Below are positions 8,643 through 14,844 of a DNA stretch of 17,086 nt, in pieces. The notes beneath the pieces are model-generated. The model was not told the origin of the DNA. It saw only the letters and a program-made list of their open reading frames with translations, and ran no database searches. The position numbers and the translations under genes are program-made. How positions within the stretch are numbered: position 1 is the stretch's first letter; each line of letters starts with the position of its first letter. The DNA is from Planctomycetaceae bacterium. GTDB taxonomy: Bacteria; Planctomycetota; Planctomycetia; Pirellulales; Lacipirellulaceae. The stretch is from NCBI GenBank assembly GCA_002713555.1, contig PATG01000116.1, positions 1 through 17,086 on the forward strand, written 5' to 3'.

Positions 8643-9115
8643 TCACAGTCTTCATCGATAGCTGCAGAGGAAGAGAATTTTTTACCCAAAACTTCGGGTA
8701 GTCTTTCAACAAATTCACGGATCTCATTGCACACCCGTCTGTAATGGCCTAATGCTTCTTCTTCGGTAGCCGCAATGCGGGCTAGAGCCGGCGGGTCATC
8801 GAAGGGAACGTGTAACTTCAGGCAATCTGTCGGTAAGACGGGACAATTCTTATCGGCATGGCCACAGACGGTAATGACCAGATCAAAGTCAATTCCACTC
8901 AGTTGCTCTAATTGTTGAGATTGTTGGCTAGCAATATCGACACCTTCTTCCTGCATAACCACAATTGCCTGGGGATTGAGTCCATGCGATTCGATGCCGG
9001 CGGAATAAATTGCAAAACGATCTTGGTGAAAATGTTTGGCCCATCCTTCAGCCATCTGGCTGCGACAAGAGTTGCCCGTACAGAGAAATAGAATCGATGG
9101 TAAGGTTGGATTCAT
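8639..9115 (-). CDS. arsC: Thioredoxin-coupled arsenate reductase (low-molecular-weight phosphatase fold)
   Basis: A cytoplasmic enzyme that reduces arsenate to arsenite using a cascade of three cysteines and thioredoxin. The 158-residue protein has the phosphatase-type P-loop CTGNSCR (C12-x5-R18), followed by SQMAEGW. The two redox cysteines of the Bacillus/Staphylococcus-type enzyme are present as [13 protein letters not shown] (C84 and C91, seven apart), as is the FDDPPA motif with the general-acid aspartate (105-110). All three catalytic cysteines are present, which separates it from plain protein-tyrosine phosphatases. I start at the ATG at 9115, because upstream codons to 9235 run through a terminator-like hairpin and look non-coding. 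There is no arsR, arsB or acr3 gene in the window, so the arsenite exporter must be elsewhere. The stop codon overlaps that of rpsU. Confidence 0.92.
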   Translation of the reverse strand: MNPTLPSILFLCTGNSCRSQMAEGWAKHFHQDRFAIYSAGIESHGLNPQAIVVMQEEGVDIASQQSQQLEQLSGIDFDLVITVCGHADKNCPVLPTDCLKLHVPFDDPPALARIAATEEEALGHYRRVCNEIREFVERLPEVLGKKFSSSAAIDEDCD

Positions 9116-9206
9116 AATGGGATTTCGGTAGGAGGAATAAGGAACCCATTGCCAAAAAACGTGAAAAAGGGGTTCCGTGTGACTGCAGAGTCTCCGTAAT
9201 ACTATG

Positions 9207-9247
9207 GCAATAAAGCCTCGGAGTTCGATCCCCAAGGCTTTATTTGC
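9207..9247 (-). terminator. Terminator-like hairpin downstream of the Cys-rich outer-membrane protein gene
   Basis: Arms AATAAAGCCT (9209-9218) and AGGCTTTATT (9235-9244) pair perfectly over 10 bp, with further partial pairing inside and outside. The hairpin lies just after the stop at 9268 for minus-strand transcripts. The U-rich part is within the stem's 3' arm rather than a long tail after it, so efficiency is uncertain. Confidence 0.55.
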
Positions 9248-9267
9248 AAAAAAATCATAGAACCGTC

Positions 9268-10563
9268 TTAGAAGGAAAACTCGGTTCGGACAAAGAAGCC
9301 GTCGAAACCAAGAATATTCGCGTCGTCAAACGTGATATCAGTTGGGTCCTGAAGTTCCGGATCATTGAGAAGTGCAAAAGTGTCCCGCATACCCAAGTCA
9401 TGCCAGGCAGAGAATAAATAACCTCCCGAAATGGTCAAACGATCTGTGATATAGGCTGTTCCACCGGCGACAATATCAAGCACAGGTACAATTTGTGTGG
9501 AATCAAATATTGTGGTGTTGATCGCGATGGGTGTCCCGCCAACGACAGTCGCTCTTGTATTGGTGATTCCTATGTTTCCCAGCAGAAGAGAAACATCGCC
9601 TTTAAGAAATAGATCAAAATGTTGCTTTTTCCCGAGATAGCGACGCCCTTCGAGGCTCCATCTAGGCCCACCCCCTTCGAAATCAAGTACTGTGGAAGAA
9701 GTGTTCCCCACCACTTGGGTAGTCGTATCCACCTGATTGTGATCTCGATTCCAATCTACCTCGGCATAGCGAATTCCAGCGGACCAGGTAATATCCCATC
9801 CAGGACACCATCCACCACAGCAGCACTCATCGCAACAGGTGTCATCACAGCATGTATCCTGGCAACCACAGGGAACATTGGGTGGGCATCCCAAGGGAAT
9901 GGTCTTCGAAAAAGCCAGATCGTATGATTGTGCACGTACACCACTATTGACGACGACGGCTGTTCCGGAAGATAGAGAGTTTACTTTATCGGGAGCAAGC
10001 ACTACGGTATCGAGTTGGGCGATTCCTGTGGCATTTGCACTACTATCAAAATTTGTGTATCCAAATTGAACGACTCCACCGCAATCACAAAGGCGGTAGC
10101 CTCCGTAAACTCGATAGCTGGGTTCGTAATCGTATTCCAATTCGGTAAAGACATTGGTCAAAATGGTGGTTCCGCTTGCCACAGCTTGTGTTTGGGTCAA
10201 GTATGCAACAGACTCACTAAAAGTGGAGCGTACATGCAGATATTCAGCGGCCACAAAAAACTGTCCCGGTCGACATAAAAGACCATTCGATCCAGAGCAG
10301 CACCCACAGCAACTATCGCATTCACAACAGTCGTTGCAACAAAAAGATTCGCAATTATAAGATTCGTCTCTGCATGATACGAATTCGTAATTGCCACCAC
10401 CATCGGGCTCAAAGCTATTGTAGGAAGCTAGCGATGTCACTGCTTCTTCAGAGGCCTTGACGGCTGATTGATATTCAAGCTGACTTTGCGCACTTGCAAA
10501 TTGTGTACTAAACAGACAAAGGCATACAGCTAGTGCAGCATAGGACTTAAAATCTCGTTTCAT
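9268..10563 (-). CDS. Outer-membrane beta-barrel protein with two cysteine-rich clusters (Lpg1974/BBP7-like)
   Basis: A 431-residue secreted protein. The signal peptide (MKRDFKSYAALAVCLCLFSTQFASA, about 1-25) is clear. The mature part alternates short amphipathic strands (FFVAAEYLHVRS, YRVYGGYRL, DITWSAGIRYAEVDWNRD, FDLFLKGDVSLLLGNIG, LTISGGYLFSAW) and ends in the strand GFFVRTEFSF. A terminal phenylalanine is typical of beta-barrel proteins inserted by BamA. It resembles the Lpg1974/BBP7-type porin-like families that are abundant in planctomycetes. Two cysteine clusters stand out: residues 64-97 with 12 Cys (many as CC pairs) and 226-253 with 11 Cys. GAGGGGGG lies about 8 nt before the ATG. 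The upstream 630 bp has no other gene. Barrel type is inferred by pattern; pore function is not shown. Confidence 0.8.
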   Translation of the reverse strand: MKRDFKSYAALAVCLCLFSTQFASAQSQLEYQSAVKASEEAVTSLASYNSFEPDGGGNYEFVSCRDESYNCESFCCNDCCECDSCCGCCSGSNGLLCRPGQFFVAAEYLHVRSTFSESVAYLTQTQAVASGTTILTNVFTELEYDYEPSYRVYGGYRLCDCGGVVQFGYTNFDSSANATGIAQLDTVVLAPDKVNSLSSGTAVVVNSGVRAQSYDLAFSKTIPLGCPPNVPCGCQDTCCDDTCCDECCCGGWCPGWDITWSAGIRYAEVDWNRDHNQVDTTTQVVGNTSSTVLDFEGGGPRWSLEGRRYLGKKQHFDLFLKGDVSLLLGNIGITNTRATVVGGTPIAINTTIFDSTQIVPVLDIVAGGTAYITDRLTISGGYLFSAWHDLGMRDTFALLNDPELQDPTDITFDDANILGFDGFFVRTEFSF

Positions 10564-11195
10564 TGCGATTCCCCCCTCAAGGAATGATCGAGTAACGAGC
10601 GACTATTCAGGCCACATGCCTATGTAAAATTGATAGTTGTTTGAACGCTTGTTCTTCAGCCGACATATTTCATCCACGTCTATTCTGGCTCTAAATACAC
10701 CCCTAGCTGGCAGAGTTTGAAATTACGTTTCCTAGCGTCCACTCAACACGCCCGTGCATTCAAACTTCATTTGCTTAGCCAGAATGATTACTAGCCTCAT
10801 GATGAACAGGTGGATAAATGCAGATTAAGATTCAGCACTCACCGCAACTTCGATACTTCGTTCAAAGCAATCAATCGGTAACCGGACGATCGATACTTTC
10901 GTTTTTTTCGGAATTATCCGTAGAAGTGCTTTAAGCAAATAAGATTACGTATACGGTACAGATTGCCAGAAAGACGAAACAACCTAATGACTGTGATGCT
11001 AGCAAGATAGGAACACAAGTAGGCCGCGCATTCTACGCGTTCCGTCGTGGGAGACCGCAAGTTGTTTGCTGGCATGCCAGCTGGGTATGTCAGGATTCGG
11101 TAGGCGCCGAGCAAGACTATGACAATCCGAAAGATCCAGAAGTCTGTCGACATCTGCTACGGATGCGGGCTAGGCATAAGAATCAGATTCGTGGA
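10564..11195. other. Gene-poor spacer upstream of the outer-membrane protein gene
   Basis: No supported gene. The part next to 10563 is AT-rich and should hold the promoter of the outer-membrane protein gene, but I saw no close consensus pair. Between about 10914 and 11223 both strands have stop-free frames: 79 codons minus (10914-11153), and about 97 codons plus ending at a TGA near 11223. Neither has a recognisable motif or a ribosome-binding site. A 14-bp perfect palindrome, GCTGGCATGCCAGC, sits at 11068-11081. Confidence 0.5.
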
Positions 11196-12143
11196 CTAGC
11201 ATGCGGGTCGGTATCTTCTGGTTGATAATCCCAAAGCACCAGTCAAGAACAGTAGGCAAGACATGGGTTCCGGAATCATACCAGCAATTCCACTCGCCGA
11301 CGGTGTAATAAAATTCGGCCTGGGATGGCTGGGATCTACAAACGATGAGAGTGCGAAACCGATCTGGTCGGGAAGTGCTTGGGGAGCCGACTGTTCTCCG
11401 TTGGCGAAGGTGGCGCTCAACATTGCATTGTCCGATGAATCGACCAGGTCAATCAGATCACTGTAAAAGGTCGGATTGGGTGTATCCGAATCAAACAGGA
11501 TTCGCTGATAGGAGGGAAAATGTTGTGGGAATATACTGTTGTTGATGCCTAAGAGTGGTTCGCTTGTGGGGCGATTTGCAATCGGAATACTGTCGTCAAA
11601 TTCGAATCGGAGTTCGAATAAGGCTGAATATCCTGGTGCTATTCCACCATTTCCAAAGTTTATCACCACGCGATCCGCAGCATCGTCTCCAGCCGCAACA
11701 GTCATTGGATTAGGTCCAAGGGTTGTCGCCATAGCAGTGACATAATCCAGTGGAATGATATGGTCATTACCAGCGACCGCCCCAGCTGCTATACAAGTAG
11801 CATCAGGAGGCAATAGTAAGTCATTCGTTTGCATAAAGTTTGCAAAATTAAAACGGACATCGCCGATGGTAAGTGCAAACTCGGTAAGATTTGTAGTGGA
11901 ACTGGCATCGTTGTAGATACGTAGGGCGACGGAGTTAAAGTCCATGGTCAGGGATGTCTGAGAGTTCCACCCAGCACTCCTGAAGGCTTCAGAACTGCCA
12001 CCGGACGCGAGTATGCCGGGATTCGCATTGAAATCCACATGGAACATCCCAAGCGAACTTTGGGCTTGGACGATTGAGGATGAAATAAGTAGCACCGTCA
12101 CAATAAATGTGACATTCCAAAATTTGCATTTTTTTGTTTTCAT
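11196..12143 (-). CDS. Secreted PEP-CTERM sorting-domain protein
   Basis: A 315-residue exported protein. The signal peptide is MKTKKCK, then a hydrophobic core, with cleavage likely after VQA (about residue 27). The C-terminus is a PEP-CTERM tripartite signal: the PEP motif in IPEPMSC (about 290-296), a hydrophobic helix LLFLTGALGLS and a basic tail RRYRPAC. Such proteins are cut by an exosortase and usually go to the cell surface or an extracellular matrix; no exosortase gene is in this window. The middle is rich in Asn, Ser, Asp and Gly with beta-strand-like segments (ALFELRFEFDD, DVRFNFANF) and no family I recognise. The ATG at 12143 is chosen because AGGAG lies 8 nt upstream and the signal peptide begins there; the frame runs open to 12311, but that extension would hide the signal peptide. 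Confidence 0.85.
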   Translation of the reverse strand: MKTKKCKFWNVTFIVTVLLISSSIVQAQSSLGMFHVDFNANPGILASGGSSEAFRSAGWNSQTSLTMDFNSVALRIYNDASSTTNLTEFALTIGDVRFNFANFMQTNDLLLPPDATCIAAGAVAGNDHIIPLDYVTAMATTLGPNPMTVAAGDDAADRVVINFGNGGIAPGYSALFELRFEFDDSIPIANRPTSEPLLGINNSIFPQHFPSYQRILFDSDTPNPTFYSDLIDLVDSSDNAMLSATFANGEQSAPQALPDQIGFALSSFVDPSHPRPNFITPSASGIAGMIPEPMSCLLFLTGALGLSTRRYRPAC

Positions 12144-12447
12144 GATGTTTCTCCTGATCACAACGACTGGCATTTGCATGCAAGGCGTGAGGTGATCTCC
12201 AAAGTCAGGAGCAAACTTCAAGAAGTCGGGCCAAACGGCAGTACCGAGGGACCTCATTCGAATGACGAGTTGGTGCAGGCGGCGATACTTGCCGACAAAT
12301 CCTCTGTGCACATGCGCATTAGGAGCGCATCAAGCAGGCTATCTAGCTGGCCGAGAAGGGCTTGAATATTTGTTCTTTTCGATTGCGTCAGGCAACAAGA
12401 ACAAACGATCTACCCTGAAGCCTATCCTGGAAAAGTTCGAAGTTCCC
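12144..12447. other. Upstream region of the PEP-CTERM gene with unrecognised open frames
   Basis: Three overlapping stop-free frames occur: plus 12174-12365, plus 12262-12450 in another frame, and the minus extension of the PEP-CTERM frame. None has a recognisable domain or ribosome-binding site. The two plus frames abut in a way that could reflect a frameshifted old gene, but I cannot match either product. A 10-bp palindrome TTGCATGCAA lies at 12174-12183, 31 nt before the PEP-CTERM ATG. Confidence 0.35.
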
Positions 12448-12514
12448 TAAGGACCAAATTACCTAAGAAAACAAAGCACCTGAGGAAACAAAGCACCTGA
12501 GAAACCCATCTGCC
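12448..12514. repeat. Four degenerate tandem repeats of about 17 bp
   Basis: Units at 12448-12463, 12464-12480, 12481-12497 and 12498-12514. The middle two are nearly identical (both end in AAACAAAGCACC, after TAAGA and TGAGG). The outer two are diverged but keep the TRAG opening and the CC ending. The unit length is not a multiple of three, and each copy opens with TAA or TGA, so this is non-coding. No role can be assigned. Confidence 0.65.
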
Positions 12515-12589
12515 AAGGCGACCGATCAGGCCCAATGTCCAAAAGACTGATTATCAGTCAGGATACTGGGGATCAGCAAAGAAGATGGT

Positions 12590-12695
12590 GTTGTGAACTC
12601 AGGCTTTCCGCGGTGTCTAACCAAGACGGGCCTGTTCGGACAGCGATAGAGCCAACTTGACCCTTCGCCAGTCGAATGTTCATGAAGTTCACAAC
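12590..12695. repeat. 10-bp perfect inverted repeat bounding an 86-bp segment
   Basis: GTTGTGAACT (12590-12599) and AGTTCACAAC (12686-12695) are exact reverse complements. Between them, smaller hairpins can form: CAGGC/GCCTG, GTCT-AACCA-AGAC, and CTGT-TCGG-ACAG. No T tract follows on either strand, so it is not a simple terminator. It could be a structured RNA or a short element with terminal inverted repeats; no target-site duplication is apparent. Confidence 0.45.
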
Positions 12696-12921
12696 CCTTA
12701 AAAAAAGTGAAAATATACTATTTACGCAGGGAACAGATCCCGCAGCCCCGATTGTAGTAGCTGTGGGGCCTGCTGTCAAACAAATTGCCAATAAAACACC
12801 AGAAAAGTAAGCCAAAGGCCATTTCTCGGGTTGTATCTGGCCCGCTAATCGGGCTCCTCCAAGGGACCCTAGGAGGCTTTAGGAAGGTCCTTTCCGATCG
12901 TCCTGGCAGTAGCAAATAGCC
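12696..12921. other. Spacer with no recognisable gene
   Basis: Part of the 1-kb gene-poor stretch between the PEP-CTERM gene and nadC. It begins with an A-rich run (near 12700) and has short GC-rich self-complementary pieces (for example GGCCCGCTAATCGGGC near 12839). I see no supported coding region here. Confidence 0.4.
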
Positions 12922-12974
12922 AAAAAAAAGACGCGGCGGGTCCCCCTCTTGCTCCTAGCGTACCCCGCCGCGTC
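12922..12974 (-). terminator. Strong intrinsic terminator on the minus strand, downstream of nadC
   Basis: An 11-bp perfect GC-rich stem, GACGCGGCGGG (12930-12940) with CCCGCCGCGTC (12964-12974), has a 23-nt loop. Read on the minus strand, eight T residues (12922-12929) follow the hairpin directly. It is the first strong terminator after nadC, about 230 nt past its stop, so nadC mRNA would have a long 3' untranslated region, or a small RNA may end here. Confidence 0.8.
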
Positions 12975-13204
12975 GTGTCTTGGTGCTCCTACCCAAACGG
13001 GCCAAGCTATAAAACAGTAGGTTGGTCAAACGCACTGTCAAATTGGATTTGCGTTCTTTATCGGGTCCTCATGGAATAGTGTTTCAATCCCATCTGGATG
13101 TTGCAAAAATACAACTCGGACTACAACTCAGGAAGCATGGACGCAACTTTAGAGTCATTCAGAATGCTTACTGTAACAATGCTTCACCGGTCCGTTCGCT
13201 ACGA
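12975..13204 (-). other. Presumed 3' untranslated region of nadC
   Basis: About 230 nt between the nadC stop and the minus-strand terminator. No coding frame with recognisable content. A short plus-strand frame (13022-13213) overlaps the nadC end and looks like chance. It may be an untranslated tail or hold a small RNA. Confidence 0.35.
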
Positions 13205-14107
13205 TCAGACTAGCCAGTCCAGGCCAATGTCGAGGGAACGGGCTGAATGAGTTAAAGCGCCCACACTGATTCGTTCTACTCCCGTGGCTGCGATTTTTCG
13301 CAAATCTTCAAATTGGATCCCACCAGAAGCTTCTAATTCTACTTGAGGGGCAATTTTGTCACGCAACTGCACCGCCTGGTAAAGCATGCCTGTAGACATA
13401 TTGTCAAGTAATACAATGTGGGGCTTGGCAGGCAAGACGTCCATGAGCTGATCCAGAGAATCCACCTCAACTTCTACAGGTATCTGGCTGAGGTTTGATT
13501 TCTCCAGAAAATTGTAAACTTCTTGAACAGCACTAGCCACATCGGTTGCATCAGTGCCACGTTGGGCCAGATGGTTGTCCTTAATCAATATTGCATCATA
13601 AAGCCCACAGCGGTGATTTCGTGCTCCACCACAGCGGATCGCGTATTTTTCGAGTCGTCGCCATCCGGGTGTTGTTTTGCGGGTGTCATAAATGTGGGCT
13701 TTAGTGCCTGATAATTCTGTTGCATAACGATTGGCCAGTGTGGCGATGCCCATCAAGCGCGAAAGTAAATTAAGCAATGTCCGCTCAGCAGTAAGCAAGT
13801 CGCGCACGTTCCCTTCAAGACTTAAAAGTGACGTTCCTGCTGCAAATTGATCTCCGTCGGACATCTGGCTGGTCACACGAAGATCCGCCTGGAACTCTTC
13901 GAGGACTATTTCTGCTGAAGCGAGTCCTGCTGCAACACCCGACTCTCGGCTCACCACAGTTGCCGCTCCGCGCTGATCTGCAGGAACCAAAGCTACCGTC
14001 GTCAAGTCTTGTTGCTCGTCTAAATCTTCTGCACGAGCTAACTTCACTACAGCGCGGCATGCCCTCTCTAGCTTCTGGTCCCATTCAATTTGTAAAAAAT
14101 TGGGCAT
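13205..14107 (-). CDS. nadC: Quinolinate phosphoribosyltransferase (decarboxylating)
   Basis: Converts quinolinate and PRPP to nicotinate mononucleotide, CO2 and pyrophosphate in de novo NAD synthesis, in the cytoplasm. The 300-residue protein is full length for NadC. Signature segments are in order: EDLDEQQDLTT (27-37), AERTLLNLLSRLMGIAT (107-123), DTRKTTPGWRRLEKYA (141-156), GGARNHR (160-166), AILIKDNH (172-179), VEVEVDSL (211-218), IVLLDNMS near the barrel end, and LEASGGI followed by ERISVGALTHS. These supply the phosphate-, quinolinate- and PRPP-binding residues. The ATG at 14107 gives the usual short N-terminal helix. It is divergent from the helix-hairpin-helix gene, and nadA and nadB are not in the window. 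Confidence 0.97.
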   Translation of the reverse strand: MPNFLQIEWDQKLERACRAVVKLARAEDLDEQQDLTTVALVPADQRGAATVVSRESGVAAGLASAEIVLEEFQADLRVTSQMSDGDQFAAGTSLLSLEGNVRDLLTAERTLLNLLSRLMGIATLANRYATELSGTKAHIYDTRKTTPGWRRLEKYAIRCGGARNHRCGLYDAILIKDNHLAQRGTDATDVASAVQEVYNFLEKSNLSQIPVEVEVDSLDQLMDVLPAKPHIVLLDNMSTGMLYQAVQLRDKIAPQVELEASGGIQFEDLRKIAATGVERISVGALTHSARSLDIGLDWLV

Positions 14108-14178
14108 GTGGTCTTAATCCTGTATACTGTGGGAATATTGTTGGGGATGAGTGGGAGTGCCAGATTCGCCGTACTATT

Positions 14179-14212
14179 TATTTCACAGCACGGCTTATTT
14201 CACAGCACGGCT
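14179..14212. repeat. 17-bp perfect tandem duplication
   Basis: TATTTCACAGCACGGCT occurs twice back to back (14179-14195 and 14196-14212) in the spacer between nadC and the helix-hairpin-helix gene. The length is not a multiple of three, which argues that the open frame crossing it (14108 onwards) is not coding here. It may be a replication-slippage event or a doubled binding site. Confidence 0.8.
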
Positions 14213-14311
14213 TTCCATGGTACAGAACCGGATTTTCCTTTCTATCCTGGCAATGCTGGACTCCCCGGTCTTACTTTTATTCCTCTCTCAATAGGCGTGA
14301 CACAACCCACT

Positions 14312-14698
14312 ATGGGAAAAACAACTGCTAAAAAAACACCCGAACCATGGATCCAACCTTCGGATCAAGGCAGTATGCTCGTAGTGGCCATATCGCTCCT
14401 GGTGATGAGCTTGAGTTATTGGTGGTATCAGGGCGGACACCGAGGTGATCTTATCGAAATCGACAGAGCTCCGCCACTCAGCGCACAGTACCTGGTGGAT
14501 ATTAATGAGGCCGAATTGCCTGAGATTATTCAGTTACCTCGCCTGGGTGAGACCATGGCACGTCGGATCCTCACGGAGCGCAACCTGAATGGACCTTTTG
14601 AGCAAATCGATGACCTGATACGGGTGAATGGAATTGGCCCTAAAACGCTAGCAAAGATCCGGCCTTATCTCCTGCCAATCTCAGCAAAGCAGGACTGA
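14312..14698 (+). CDS. Membrane-anchored helix-hairpin-helix protein (ComEA-like)
   Basis: A 128-residue protein with a short polar N-terminus (MGKTTAKKTPEPW), one transmembrane segment (about 21-39, SMLVVAISLLVMSLSYWWY) and a C-terminal double helix-hairpin-helix domain. The domain starts with VDINEAELPEIIQLPRLGETMARRIL (62-87), where the DINEA box matches the DINTA box of ComEA. It continues with GPFEQIDDLIRVNGIGPKTLAKIRPYL (94-120), which has the GIGP hairpin. Such domains bind DNA non-specifically. ComEA is the competence DNA receptor, but single-domain relatives are widespread and often uncharacterised. The frame is open upstream to 14108, but the extension crosses a 17-bp duplication and the nadC upstream region, so the ATG at 14312 is preferred. 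It lies 146 nt before uvrB on the same strand. Confidence 0.82.
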   Translation: MGKTTAKKTPEPWIQPSDQGSMLVVAISLLVMSLSYWWYQGGHRGDLIEIDRAPPLSAQYLVDINEAELPEIIQLPRLGETMARRILTERNLNGPFEQIDDLIRVNGIGPKTLAKIRPYLLPISAKQD

Positions 14699-14844
14699 AG
14701 GTGTGAGGGGAATCAGGAAGACACTACCTTCTCGTTCCGGGATGTTTCGTGGTGGCTTAAATCTGCCGGTCGTCTTTTTTCTGCCTTTGTGGTTTAATGA
14801 GGGAATCGCCATACCGCTTCGCTAACCCCTGTTCCATTTCAATC

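Noticed and set aside
12144..12311. N-terminal extension of the PEP-CTERM protein
   Set aside because: The signal peptide and a good Shine-Dalgarno fix the start at 12143; the extension would place 56 residues before the signal peptide.
12448..12514. CRISPR-like array
   Set aside because: Units are only about 17 bp, directly adjacent with no spacers, and diverged; there are no cas genes.
12545..12559. 15-bp inverted repeat GACTGAT-T-ATCAGTC
   Set aside because: Short, without a neighbouring promoter or gene start; it could be chance in this spacer.
13828..14331. 167-codon plus-strand open frame
   Set aside because: It is mostly antisense to nadC, and its end overlaps the start of the helix-hairpin-helix gene in another frame. 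It crosses the 17-bp duplication.
14699..14844. Possible SOS (LexA) box upstream of uvrB
   Set aside because: I looked for GAAC-N4-GTTC and CTGT-N8-ACAG patterns and saw no acceptable match.
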